Source of the DNA: Nocardioides sp. YIM 152315
Lineage (GTDB): Bacteria > Actinomycetota > Actinomycetes > Propionibacteriales > Nocardioidaceae
NCBI RefSeq assembly: GCF_029210375.1
Contig: NZ_JARGER010000038.1
Span: 332,557-396,556, forward strand
Reading direction: 5' to 3'
DNA length: 64,000 nucleotides
The notes beneath the pieces were generated by a model. The model had not been told where the DNA came from and made no database searches. It saw only the letters and a program-made list of their open reading frames with translations. The translations under genes and the position numbers were made by a program. How positions within the stretch are numbered: the stretch's first letter is position 1; each line of letters begins with the position of its first letter. This document shows positions 16,599-24,747 of this stretch, in pieces.

Positions 16599-16999
16599 GC
16601 AGTCTGGCTCGAGTCGCGCAGGAAGGTCGAGCAGCGCTCCCACTCCGCATCCTCGCCGATCGCCTGCGCGGCCAGGGCCAGCAGGGCGAGACAGGTGAGG
16701 AAGCCACGGTTGGGCTCGTGCTCCCACGGCACCGGGCCGTGACCCTTCCAGCCGTTGCGGCGGAGCAGGTCGAGGCTGCGGTGGTAGCCCACCCGCGCGT
16801 ACGCGTAGATCGTCACCGGGTCGTCCTCGGCCTCGGCCGCGAGGGTCGCCAGGGTCGCCCACGCAACCGGTGACTCCGGGTGTCGGCGGACGACCTCCAT
16901 GGCGTCCGCACCCGGCGTCAGCTCCGCGGCCGCCGGGTCCTCGGGGAGGTGGGTGGGCGGGGGGCCCGCCATCAGGTCCTGCCCGCTGAAGTCACTCAT
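16571..16999 (-). CDS. DUF3151 family protein
   Basis: A 142-residue protein of the actinobacterial DUF3151 family. Recognisable features are VVRRHPESPVAWATLA, the YAYARVGYHRSLDLLRRNGW segment and a Trp/Pro-rich GHGPVPWEHEPNRGFL. It is helical and probably cytoplasmic; its function is unknown. In related genomes it often lies near fructose-bisphosphate aldolase and purA, both also in this window. The ATG at 16999 is inside one arm of a 13-base perfect inverted repeat, and a second in-frame ATG in the other arm (17029) is an alternative start. Confidence 0.85.
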   Translation of the reverse strand: MSDFSGQDLMAGPPPTHLPEDPAAAELTPGADAMEVVRRHPESPVAWATLATLAAEAEDDPVTIYAYARVGYHRSLDLLRRNGWKGHGPVPWEHEPNRGFLTCLALLALAAQAIGEDAEWERCSTFLRDSSQTAYDELLAED

Positions 17000-17032
17000 G
17001 CGCGCACCCGCTTCGCTCCGTGCGCGCATGAG
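16995..17032 (-). promoter_or_regulatory. inverted repeat covering the DUF3151 start codon
   Basis: CTCATGCGCGCAC (16995-17007) and its exact inverted copy (17020-17032) flank a 12-base loop. In the minus-strand transcript the hairpin would bury the ATG, or offer the ATG in the other arm as the start. Confidence 0.6.
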
Positions 17033-17104
17033 GCACAGGTCACGCTGCCTCGGAAGGTTCGCTCGCTCCGCTCGCTCATGGAAGCAATTGTCCATGGTCG
17101 GGTG

Positions 17105-17110
17105 TTAGGT
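17105..17110 (+). promoter_or_regulatory. -10 element of the MFS gene (leaderless)
   Basis: TTAGGT, 6 bases before the GTG at 17117. Confidence 0.45.
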
Positions 17111-17116
17111 AGGTCT

Positions 17117-18631
17117 GTGACCCAACGACCAGCCCAGGCAGCGCAGCCGACGAGTCCCGACCCCACCGGAGGCAAGGAGCCGTGGCCGGCGCTGTTCGCG
17201 CTGTGCATCGGGTTCTTCATGATCCTCGTCGACACCACCATCGTGTCGGTCGCGACGCCGGCGATCATCGACGACCTGCACGCCGACGTGAACGACGTCG
17301 TCTGGGTGACCAGCGCCTACCTGCTGGCCTACGCGGCGCCCGTGCTGATCACCGGGCGCCTGGGCGACCGGTTCGGGCCGAAGAACGTCTACATGGTCGG
17401 CCTGACCGTGTTCACGCTCGCGTCGCTGTGGTGCGGGCTCACGAACTCCATCGAGATGCTGATCGCGGCGCGGGTCGCGCAGGGCATCGGCGCCTCGATG
17501 ATCACGCCCCAGACGATGGCGATCATCACCCGGATCTTCCCCGCCGACCGCCGCGGTGCGGCGATGTCGCTGTGGGGCGCCACCGCGGGCGTCGCGACGC
17601 TGGTCGGCCCGATCCTCGGCGGGGTCCTGGTCGACGGCCTCGGCTGGGAGTGGATCTTCTTCATCAACGTGCCGGTCGGCGTCGTCGGCTTCGTGCTGGC
17701 CGCGCGGCTGGTGCCGACGCTCCCGACCCACACCCACCGCTTCGACTGGCTGGGCGTGGCGCTGAGCGGCGCGGGCATGTTCCTGCTGGTGTTCGGCATC
17801 CAGGAGGGCCACCAGTACGACTGGAACGCCGTCATCTGGTCGATGATCGTCGCGGGCCTGGCCGTGCTCGCCCTCTTCGTCCTCTGGCAGGCGCGCAACA
17901 GGGCCGAGCCCCTCGTCCCGCTGCGGCTCTTCCGCGACCGCAACTTCTCCCTGGCCAACGTCGCGATCTCGGTGATGGGGTTCTCGATCACCGCACTCGC
18001 GATCCCCATCATGATCTGGGCCCAGGTGGTGCGCGAGCTGAGCCCGACCCGCGCGGCGCTGCTGTTGGTGCCGATGGCGGTGATGACCATCGTCCTGGCG
18101 AAGGTCGTGGGCCGGCTCACCGACCGGGTGCACCCACGTCTGCTGACGGGCTTCGGCTTCGTGTGCCTGTTCGTCGGCCTCCTGTGGCTGACCCGGGTGA
18201 TGACGCCCGACACGTCGATCTGGTGGACGGTCCCGCCGATGGTGATCTTCGGCATCGGCAACGCCTTCGTCTGGGCGCCCAACAGCGCCACGGCGACGCG
18301 CAACCTGCCCGTGCAGCTGGCCGGCGCAGGCTCCGGCGTCTACAACGCCACCCGTCAGGTCGGCGCGGTGCTGGGCTCCGCGGCCATCGCCGTGCTGATC
18401 GACGCGCGGCTCGCGGCCGAGGGGCTGCCGTCGTACCAGGGCGGCGAAGGCGCCGCCTCCGGCGGTGGGCTGCCGCCCGCGGTCGCGGAGTCGTTCAGCA
18501 ACGCCATGTCGACCTCGGTGCTGCTGCCGACCGCGGCCTTCGTCCTGGGCTTCATCGCCGCGCTGTGCTTCGAGAAGCCCAAGCACGAGGGCTACACCGC
18601 GGCTCCGGCGCCTGCCGCAGCGGCCGACTAG
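17117..18631 (+). CDS. MFS transporter, DHA2 (14-helix) drug:proton antiporter type
   Basis: A 504-residue major facilitator with about 14 transmembrane helices. Motif A is present as GRLGDRFGPKNVY near residue 80, and motif C-like GATAGVATLVGPILGG near 155 marks an exporter. The first helix contains ILVDTTIVSVATPAI, typical of the DHA2/EmrB-QacA group. Substrate unknown; efflux of an organic compound driven by protons is expected. The GTG start is supported by the hexamer and by homology after it; the open frame upstream has no MFS similarity. The stop is inside the start of a repeat array. Confidence 0.92.
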   Translation: MTQRPAQAAQPTSPDPTGGKEPWPALFALCIGFFMILVDTTIVSVATPAIIDDLHADVNDVVWVTSAYLLAYAAPVLITGRLGDRFGPKNVYMVGLTVFTLASLWCGLTNSIEMLIAARVAQGIGASMITPQTMAIITRIFPADRRGAAMSLWGATAGVATLVGPILGGVLVDGLGWEWIFFINVPVGVVGFVLAARLVPTLPTHTHRFDWLGVALSGAGMFLLVFGIQEGHQYDWNAVIWSMIVAGLAVLALFVLWQARNRAEPLVPLRLFRDRNFSLANVAISVMGFSITALAIPIMIWAQVVRELSPTRAALLLVPMAVMTIVLAKVVGRLTDRVHPRLLTGFGFVCLFVGLLWLTRVMTPDTSIWWTVPPMVIFGIGNAFVWAPNSATATRNLPVQLAGAGSGVYNATRQVGAVLGSAAIAVLIDARLAAEGLPSYQGGEGAASGGGLPPAVAESFSNAMSTSVLLPTAAFVLGFIAALCFEKPKHEGYTAAPAPAAAAD

Positions 18632-18769
18632 CTGTAACGCGGGGTTGTGGTCGCTCCAGGCGCGTGGTGACACGTCGGCCCGGGCCACCCGTCAGCTGTA
18701 ACGCGGGGTTATGGACGCTCCACACGTGGCGTGCGACGGCTCCAGCGACCATAATCCCGCGTTACATCG
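18631..18769. repeat. three-copy palindromic repeat between convergent genes
   Basis: Three copies of a 27-29-base unit, core TGTAACGCGGG(G/A)TT(G/A)TGG. Copies at 18631-18657 and 18695-18721 are direct; the copy at 18741-18769 is inverted. The second and third form a stem around a short loop. The element separates the MFS and aldolase genes and may act as a bidirectional terminator. Confidence 0.85.
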
Positions 18770-18777
18770 CGAGCGGC

Positions 18778-19809
18778 TCAGCCGATCGACTTACCGGCCG
18801 CGCGCAGGTTCTCGCAGGCCTCGACGACGCGGGCGGCCATGCCGGCCTCGCCCGCCTTGCCCCAGGCGCGCGGGTCGTAGGCCTTCTTGTTGCCGACCTC
18901 GCCGTCGACCTTGAGCACGCCGTCGTAGTTCTGGAACATGTGCGCGGCGACCGGGCGGGTGAAGGCGTACTGGGTGTCGGTGTCGACGTTCATCTTCACC
19001 ACGCCGTAGTCGACCGCCGCGCCGATCTCCTCCGCCGACGAGCCGGAGCCGCCGTGGAAGACGAGGTGGAAGGGCTTCGAGCCGGCGTCGAGGTCGAACT
19101 CCTTCACGACCGCCGCCTGGGCCTCCTGCAGCACCTCGGGACGGAGCTTGACGTTGCCGGGCTTGTAGACACCGTGCACGTTGCCGAACGTCAGGGCGGT
19201 CATGTAGTAGCCGCGGTCGCCGTAGCCGAGCGCCCGCGCCGTGGCGACGGCGTCCTCGGGCGTGGAGTAGAGCTTCTCGTTGATGGCGTTCTCGACGCCG
19301 TCCTCCTCGCCGCCGACGACGCCGACCTCGATCTCGAGGATCACCTTCGCCTTGATGGAGCGGTCGAGCAGGTCCTCCGCGATGGCGAGGTTCTCATCGA
19401 GCGGCACGGCCGAGCCGTCCCACATGTGGGACTGGAAGAGCGGCGCCTCGCCGCGGGAGACGCGCTCCTCGCTGATCGCCAGCAGCGGCCGGACGAAGCC
19501 GTCGAGCTTGTCCTTGGGGCAGTGGTCGGTGTGCAGCGCGATGTTGACCGGGTAGTTCCTCGCCACCTCCGCGGCGTACGCCGCGAACGCCACCGACCCG
19601 GAGACCATGTCCTTCACCGACGGGCCGGAGAGGTACTCCGCGCCGCCGGTCGAGACCTGGATGATGCCGTCGGAGCCGGCGTCCGCGAAACCCTTGAGGG
19701 CCGCGTTGAGGGTCTGCGAGGAGGAGACGTTGATCGCCGGGAAGGCGAATGCTCCCGCCTTGGCGGTGTCCAGCATCTCGGCGTACTTCTCGGGGGTGAC
19801 GATGGGCAT
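18778..19809 (-). CDS. fbaA: fructose-bisphosphate aldolase, class II
   Basis: A 343-residue zinc-dependent aldolase that interconverts fructose 1,6-bisphosphate with DHAP and glyceraldehyde 3-phosphate. The metal-ligand region IALHTDHCPKDKL is near residue 110, the phosphate-binding HGGSGSS near 253, and KMNVDTDTQYAF near 275. The start at 19809 (MPIVTPEKYAEMLDTAKAG) matches class IIA aldolases from actinobacteria. A G-rich segment with GGAG (19826-19829, reading toward the gene) is the nearest ribosome-binding-like sequence. Confidence 0.97.
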   Translation of the reverse strand: MPIVTPEKYAEMLDTAKAGAFAFPAINVSSSQTLNAALKGFADAGSDGIIQVSTGGAEYLSGPSVKDMVSGSVAFAAYAAEVARNYPVNIALHTDHCPKDKLDGFVRPLLAISEERVSRGEAPLFQSHMWDGSAVPLDENLAIAEDLLDRSIKAKVILEIEVGVVGGEEDGVENAINEKLYSTPEDAVATARALGYGDRGYYMTALTFGNVHGVYKPGNVKLRPEVLQEAQAAVVKEFDLDAGSKPFHLVFHGGSGSSAEEIGAAVDYGVVKMNVDTDTQYAFTRPVAAHMFQNYDGVLKVDGEVGNKKAYDPRAWGKAGEAGMAARVVEACENLRAAGKSIG

Positions 19810-19979
19810 CTGACTGCGCTCCTCGGACGGCGGCGGATCTCTGCCCCCGACCCTAGACGACTCGTTCCACGGGCTCGCACGCTGCGCGACGCTCAGCATC
19901 GACACCCGACGCGGTCGTCGCGCTGCAGAAACTCCTCGCCGGCTGACAACCCACGGCCCGCGCGCTGCGTATCACCAGC

Positions 19980-20942
19980 ATGGACACCGACATCCGCGAC
20001 GAGATCGACCGTTCGTTCGGCGACGGTCCGCCCACGCCCGCACCGGAGCTGCTGGTGGCCCGGGGCCGCGCGGCGCTCCACCGCCGGCGGCTGGCCGAGG
20101 CCGGGTCGATGCTCGTCGTGGCCGTCATCGCCGTCGGTGCCACCGCGATCGTCACCAGCGGCGATGGCGGCGACCACGGGACGCCGGAGCCCGCCGCACC
20201 GTCACCGAGCGCGAGCGCCTCCACCGCCGTCGACGCGCCACCCCCGCCGACCCGACCCGAGGACGACGACCGGGCCGCAAGCACCCCGGTCATCCGCGAC
20301 CGCAACCTGCCCCTGAACTGGCCGCTCGCCGCCCAGCCGGACGGACTGCACGTCTCGCCCAAGGTGAAGATCCTGAAGGTGGTCGACGACCCCCTGCACC
20401 TCCGTCCGGACGGCGCCTGGTCCGTGGCCGTGTCCTACCGCGGCGCCCGGGGCGAGGTCACCTGGTGGGTCGGGTACGTCGACAAGCAGGGCAGCGGCTC
20501 CTCGAGCAGCATGCCCGCGCGGTTCGTCCACACCGACTTCGACAGCTGGGTCGCGCGGGAGAAGTCCACGTTCCCGCTCGACGGCGACGCGCCGAGCGCG
20601 GCGACGACCCCCGGCGCGGGGTGGCCCGGTCGCACCGACGTACCACTGGTCCGCTTCGCCGATGGCACCGAGGAGCTGGCACCACTCGACGGTGTGACGC
20701 TGCTCCAGCAGCGTCCGCATCCCGATCTGCCGGACAGCTAGGCGACCGCCCGCGACCGCAGCGCCGTCGCCGAGGTCCGCCTCGACGGCAGTCGCTACTA
20801 CGTGCTCGCTCGCAGCACCGCGGACGTCCCGGAGCCCCAGTTCATCGCGGTCGAGGCGGGGCCGGAGATCGGCGCGACGCTCGACGCATTCCTCGACTTC
20901 GCGCGCAGCCGGTACGCCGAGGGCGGCGGTGGCCTGCTGTGA
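19980..20942 (+). pseudogene. membrane protein coupled to a SigE-type sigma factor, interrupted by an in-frame TAG
   Basis: The frame opens at ATG 19980 and stops at TAG 20739-20741, giving 253 residues. After the TAG the same frame stays open for 66 codons (starting ATARDRSAVAEVRLDG) and ends in a TGA at 20940-20942 that overlaps the GTG of the sigma gene by 4 bases (GTGA). Such coupling is expected if the original gene ended at 20942. The first part has an N-terminal cytoplasmic segment, one transmembrane helix at about residues 42-60 (AGSMLVVAVIAVGATAIVTSG), a Pro/Ser-rich linker and an extracellular domain. It may be an anti-sigma-like regulator whose last fifth is lost, a readthrough gene, or a base-call error. 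Confidence 0.7.
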
Positions 20943-21430
20943 GGGCCGCCGAGCGCGACGCCGCGTTCTCGGAGTTCGTCCGCGCTCGCCGGACCCACCT
21001 GCGCCGCGTCGCGTACGCGATCTGTGGCGACTGGCACCGGGCCGACGACCTCGTGCAGACCGCGCTGACGAAGCTCTACGTCGCGTGGCCCCGGATCAAC
21101 CGCGACGGCCGGGAGGAGGCCTACGTCCGCACGATCATCGTGCGGGCCGGCATCGACGAGGCGCGGCGCCCCTGGCGGCGGGAGTCGCCGGGGCTCCCGG
21201 AGCGGGAACGGGCGGCACCCGACGGGGTGCCGGTCGAGGAGCGGTCCGCGCTCTTCGACGCCCTCCAGGCGCTTCCGGTGATGCAGCGCAAGGTCGTCGT
21301 GCTCCGCCACTGGCTCGGCCTCTCCGTCGCCGAGACCGCGAACGAGCTGAGGATCAGCGAGGGCACCGTCAAGTCGCACAGCCATCGGGCGCTCGCGTCG
21401 TTGCGCGCCGTGCTGGCCGAGCAGCGCTGA
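20939..21430 (+). CDS. SigE family RNA polymerase sigma factor
   Basis: A 163-residue ECF-like sigma factor of the actinobacterial SigE family. Region 2 includes HLRRVAYAICGDWHRADDLV and TALTKLYVAWPRI (residues 18-55). Region 4 is at about 105-155, with LPVMQRKVVVLRHWLGL and the HTH SVAETANELRISEGTVKSH. The GTG at 20939 overlaps the TGA of the upstream interrupted frame, so its translation was probably coupled to the membrane protein. If the TAG in the upstream gene is real, that coupling is broken and sigma activity may be unrestrained. Confidence 0.93.
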   Translation: MRAAERDAAFSEFVRARRTHLRRVAYAICGDWHRADDLVQTALTKLYVAWPRINRDGREEAYVRTIIVRAGIDEARRPWRRESPGLPERERAAPDGVPVEERSALFDALQALPVMQRKVVVLRHWLGLSVAETANELRISEGTVKSHSHRALASLRAVLAEQR

Positions 21431-21436
21431 GCTGCG

Positions 21437-22114
21437 CTATCCCCGCCAGGCGTCATCGCCGGAGAGGTCGGCGTGCTGCCGCACCCAGGCGTGCATGGCG
21501 ATGGCCGCGGCGGCGGAGGCGTTGATCGACCTCGTCGAGCCGAACTGCGCGATCGAGAACGTCGCGTCGCACGCCTCCCGGGCGGCCGCGGAGAGGCCCG
21601 GACCCTCCTGGCCGAAGAGGAGGCAGACCCGCCGCGGGAGCGAGGTGGTCTCCAGATGGAGGGACCCGGGCAGGTTGTCCACGCCGTACAGCACGACGCC
21701 GCGCTCGTGCAGGGACGCCGCGAGCTCGGCGACCGACGGGTGGTGCCGGACGTGCTGGTAGCGGTCGGTCACCATCGCGCCGCGGCGGTTCCACCGCCGG
21801 TTGCCGACGATGTGCACCTCGGCGGCGAGGAAGGCGTTCGCGGACCGCACGATGGTCCCGATGTTGAAGTCGTGCTGCCAGTTCTCGATCGCGACGTGGA
21901 AGTCGTGGCGTCTCGAGTCGAGGTCGGCGACGATCGCCTCGACGGTCCAGTAGCGGTAGCGGTCGACCACGTTGCGCCGGTCACCCTCGGCGAGCAGCGA
22001 CGCGTCGTACTGCTGCCCCTCCGGCCGCGGCCCGTCCCACGGCCCGACGCCCACCTCGGGCGGCCCGTGCGGCATCGGGTCGTACGGCGCGCGGGGCTCG
22101 TCGTCGCCCTCCAC
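21437..22114 (-). CDS. TrmH (SPOUT) family RNA 2'-O-methyltransferase
   Basis: A 225-residue SPOUT methyltransferase. Motif 1 is NIGTIVRSANAFLAAEVHIVG, motif 2 is CLLFGQEGPGLS and motif 3 is STRSINASAAAAIAMHAWV, which together form the knotted SAM site. It probably methylates a ribose in tRNA or rRNA. I prefer the GTG at 22114 because a TACTGT hexamer lies 7 bases before it; the open frame extends to an ATG at 22156 with no Shine-Dalgarno. It is convergent with the SigE gene (6 bases between stops) and divergent from DedA. Confidence 0.9.
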   Translation of the reverse strand: MEGDDEPRAPYDPMPHGPPEVGVGPWDGPRPEGQQYDASLLAEGDRRNVVDRYRYWTVEAIVADLDSRRHDFHVAIENWQHDFNIGTIVRSANAFLAAEVHIVGNRRWNRRGAMVTDRYQHVRHHPSVAELAASLHERGVVLYGVDNLPGSLHLETTSLPRRVCLLFGQEGPGLSAAAREACDATFSIAQFGSTRSINASAAAAIAMHAWVRQHADLSGDDAWRG

Positions 22115-22121
22115 CCGCGCG

Positions 22122-22127
22122 ACAGTA
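22122..22127 (-). promoter_or_regulatory. -10 element of the TrmH gene
   Basis: TACTGT on the minus strand, 7 bases before the GTG at 22114. Confidence 0.45.
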
Positions 22128-22166
22128 GTGGCCGTCACCCACCGGGAGGTAACCATTGGCTAACGG

Positions 22167-22216
22167 GCCACCACGCGGATACCGGATCTTGTGGACCCGG
22201 CCGGTACCGTGGTGGC
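22167..22216. promoter_or_regulatory. DedA promoter with flanking inverted repeat
   Basis: TACCGT (22205-22210) is 6 bases before the GTG at 22217. A perfect 9-base inverted repeat, GCCACCACG at 22167-22175 and CGTGGTGGC at 22208-22216, brackets the promoter and may be an operator. Confidence 0.45.
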
Positions 22217-22960
22217 GTGATGGAGGCCCTGCTCGTGCAGCCACTGCTGCTCGGCATGGACTGGATGGATCCCAACTGGCTCCTCGACCGCTTCGGCGGC
22301 GCCTTCTACTGGGTCAGCCTGGCCATCGTCTTCGTCGAGTGCGGGCTGTTCTTCCCGTTCCTCCCCGGAGACACTCTGCTCTTCGCGCTGGGCCTCTTCC
22401 TCAACTCCGGCCGGATCGACATGTTCGGCACGCCGCCGCTCGTCGAGATGCTCATCGCCTTCGTGCTGCTCACGGTCGCGGCGTTCCTGGGCAACGTCGT
22501 CGGCTACGAGATCGGCCGCGCCATCGGGCCACCGCTCTACGAGCGCGACGGCCGGATCCTCAAGAAGAAGTACTTCGACCAGACCCACGCGTTCTTCGAG
22601 AAGCACGGCAACAAGGCGCTGGTCATCGGCCGCTTCGTCCCGTTCGTGCGCACCTTCATCACCGTCGTCGCCGGAGTGACCCGGATGGACCGGCGGCGTT
22701 TCTTCGTGTGGAGCTTCGTCGGCGCCGTGCTCTGGGTCGGCAGCATCCTGCTGCTGGGGTTCACCCTCGGCCAGGCCTTCCCGAGCCTCGGCGAGAACAT
22801 CGACAAGGCGATCCTCGTCATCCTCGCCTTCACGGTCGTGCCGGTGGCCTACGAGTGGTGGCGGCACCGGCGTACGTCGAGCCGTCGGGCCGCCGACAAC
22901 GACGACGACGGCGTGCCCGACCTCGACATCATGGGCCTGGACACCACCCACCGCGACTGA
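22217..22960 (+). CDS. DedA family membrane protein
   Basis: A 247-residue DedA/SNARE-associated (VTT) protein with about five hydrophobic segments. The reentrant signature FVECGLFFPFLPGDTLLFALG is at about residues 38-58, and GRFVPFVRTFITVVAGVTRM at about 140-160 contains the paired arginines required in this family. DedA proteins are linked to lipid-carrier (undecaprenyl phosphate) recycling and membrane energetics. GTG 22217 and ATG 22220 are adjacent in-frame starts; promoter spacing slightly favours the GTG. The C-terminus is charged and rich in Asp. Confidence 0.92.
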   Translation: MMEALLVQPLLLGMDWMDPNWLLDRFGGAFYWVSLAIVFVECGLFFPFLPGDTLLFALGLFLNSGRIDMFGTPPLVEMLIAFVLLTVAAFLGNVVGYEIGRAIGPPLYERDGRILKKKYFDQTHAFFEKHGNKALVIGRFVPFVRTFITVVAGVTRMDRRRFFVWSFVGAVLWVGSILLLGFTLGQAFPSLGENIDKAILVILAFTVVPVAYEWWRHRRTSSRRAADNDDDGVPDLDIMGLDTTHRD

Positions 22961-22971
22961 CGCGGCGCGGC

Positions 22972-23496
22972 TCAGCCCCGCGCGGCGTCCAGCTGCGCCT
23001 TGGTGAGCACCGGACGCACCTCGAGCCCGACATCGGCGAGAGGCTTCTCCCCCTCGGGGCTGCGGTCGATCGCGCAGATGACGACCTCGACGGTCGCACC
23101 GGCGGCCCGCAGCGCGTTCGTCGCGTCCCGTACGGCGCCGCCGGTGGTGATCACGTCCTCGATCAGCGTCACCCGCCGGCCGGCGACGCCCGGGCCCTCG
23201 GCGAGCTTGCAGGTGCCGTACTCCTTGGCCGACTTGCGCACGAAGAGGGCCGGGCGGCCGGTCAGGCTGCTGACCATCGTCGCGATCGGCACACCGCCGA
23301 GCTCGAGCCCGCCGAGCAGGTCGGTGTCGGGCGGCAGCAGCGACACCATCTCCCGCGCCACCCGGAGCAGCAGCTCGGGGTCGGCCTCGAAGAGGTACTT
23401 GTCGAAGTACTCCGTCGCCGGCTGACCGGAGCGGAGCGTGAACTCCCCGGTCAGCCGGCAGGTCGCGTCGATGTCGGCAGCGAGGGTCTCGTCCAC
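22972..23496 (-). CDS. pyrE: orotate phosphoribosyltransferase
   Basis: A 174-residue type I phosphoribosyltransferase that converts orotate and PRPP to OMP in pyrimidine synthesis. The PRPP loop is VTLIEDVITTGGAV (about residues 109-122), and the catalytic lysine region is FVRKSAKEYGTCK (about 85-97). The start is GTG 23496, with a TAGGCT hexamer 8 bases upstream. It is not clustered with other pyr genes here. It is convergent with dedA (11 bases between stops) and divergent from the aminotransferase. Confidence 0.93.
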   Translation of the reverse strand: MDETLAADIDATCRLTGEFTLRSGQPATEYFDKYLFEADPELLLRVAREMVSLLPPDTDLLGGLELGGVPIATMVSSLTGRPALFVRKSAKEYGTCKLAEGPGVAGRRVTLIEDVITTGGAVRDATNALRAAGATVEVVICAIDRSPEGEKPLADVGLEVRPVLTKAQLDAARG

Positions 23497-23504
23497 GCCT
23501 CCAG

Positions 23505-23530
23505 AGCCTAGCCATGACTCCGGCTACTGT
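23505..23530. promoter_or_regulatory. paired divergent -10 elements of pyrE and the aminotransferase
   Basis: TAGGCT on the minus strand (23505-23510) is 8 bases from the pyrE GTG. TACTGT on the plus strand (23525-23530) is 7 bases from the aminotransferase ATG at 23538. Both transcripts would be leaderless. Confidence 0.5.
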
Positions 23531-23537
23531 CGGCTGC

Positions 23538-24692
23538 ATGCTCGCCCAGCGTCTCGACGGCATTCCGCCGACGATCTTCTCGGAGATGTCGGCGCTCGCG
23601 GTCCGCACCCAGTCGGTCAACCTCGGCCAGGGGTTCCCGGACGTCGACGGCCCGCCCGCCGTGATCGCCCGCGCGGTGCAGGCGCTCGAGGGCGGGCAGA
23701 ACCAGTACGCGCCCGGCCCCGGCGTACCCGCGCTCCGGCAGGCGATCGCGCGCCACCAGCTGCGCCACTACGGCCTCGAGCTCGACCCCGACAGCCAGGT
23801 CGTCGTCACCACCGGCTGCACCGAGGGTGTCGCCGCCGCGCTGCTCGGGCTGGTGAACCCCGGCGACGAGGTCGTCGTGCTCGAGCCCTACTACGACTCC
23901 TACACCGCGATGATCCAGATGGCCGGCGGCGTGCGACACCCGGTCACGCTGCGGGCGCCGAGCTTCCGGCTGGATGCCGACGAGCTGCGCGCGGCGGTCA
24001 CGCCGCGGACCCGCTTCGTGCTGCTGAACTCACCGCACAACCCGACCGGCACGGTGCTCACCGCCGAGGAGCTCCGGGCGGTCGCCGACGTCGCGCTCGA
24101 GCACGACCTCGTGGTGATCACCGACGAGGTCTACGAGCACCTCGTGTACGACGGCCACGCCCATGTCCCGCTGGCGACCCTGCCGGGGATGTTCGAGCGG
24201 ACGCTCACGCTCTCGAGCGCCGGCAAGTCCTACTCGTTCACCGGCTGGAAGGTGGGCTGGGCGACGGGCCCGGCGGAGCTGGTGGGGGCGGTGCTCGCCG
24301 CCAAGCAGTGGCTGACCTTCACCTCGGGCTCGCCGCTGCAGCCGGCGGTCGCGCACGCCCTCGACGACGAGCCGGACTTCCCCTCCGCGCTGGCCGCCGA
24401 CCTGCGGGCCCGGCGCGACCTGCTCTGCGCCGGACTGGCCGAGGTCGGCCTCGACGTACGCGTGCCCGAGGGGACCTACTTCGCGACCACCGACATCTCC
24501 GGCCTCGGCTGGGAGGACGGCCCGGCCTTCTGCCTCGCCCTCCCCGAGCGCGCCGGCGTCGTCGCCATCCCGACCCGGGGGTTCTACGACTCCGACGCCG
24601 GCCGCCACCTGGTGCGCTGGGCCTTCTGCAAGGAGCCGGCGGTCATCGAGGAGGGCATCGCGCGGCTGGCGAGGGCCGACCTGGCGCGATAG
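23538..24692 (+). CDS. class I/II pyridoxal-phosphate aminotransferase
   Basis: A 384-residue fold-type I aminotransferase. The N-terminal VNLGQGFPDVDGPPAV, the central NSPHNPTGTVLT (about residue 165), ITDEVYEHLVYDG and the PLP-lysine segment SSAGKSYSFTGWKVGW (about 230) are clear. It is closest in style to N-succinyldiaminopimelate or kynurenine/glutamine-type aminotransferases; the amino donor is not determinable. The ATG at 23538 (MLAQRLDGIPPTIF) is favoured by the TACTGT hexamer over an upstream in-frame ATG at 23514. Confidence 0.92.
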   Translation: MLAQRLDGIPPTIFSEMSALAVRTQSVNLGQGFPDVDGPPAVIARAVQALEGGQNQYAPGPGVPALRQAIARHQLRHYGLELDPDSQVVVTTGCTEGVAAALLGLVNPGDEVVVLEPYYDSYTAMIQMAGGVRHPVTLRAPSFRLDADELRAAVTPRTRFVLLNSPHNPTGTVLTAEELRAVADVALEHDLVVITDEVYEHLVYDGHAHVPLATLPGMFERTLTLSSAGKSYSFTGWKVGWATGPAELVGAVLAAKQWLTFTSGSPLQPAVAHALDDEPDFPSALAADLRARRDLLCAGLAEVGLDVRVPEGTYFATTDISGLGWEDGPAFCLALPERAGVVAIPTRGFYDSDAGRHLVRWAFCKEPAVIEEGIARLARADLAR

Positions 24693-24747
24693 TCCCTGAC
24701 GTTTTCGGGGTTCTCACCGCGCCCGGAGACCCCGAATATGTCAGGGA
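24693..24747. terminator. bidirectional hairpin terminator or palindromic repeat
   Basis: Arms at 24693-24715 and 24725-24747 pair at about 19 of 23 positions around a 9-base loop; both start with TCCCTGAC and contain TTCGGGGT. It separates the aminotransferase from a convergent gene whose stop codon (24741-24743) lies in the right arm. Confidence 0.7.

Noticed and set aside
20939..21430. Calling the sigma factor a frame-shifted fragment of the upstream gene
   Set aside because: It has complete regions 2 and 4, a proper stop and family-typical length.
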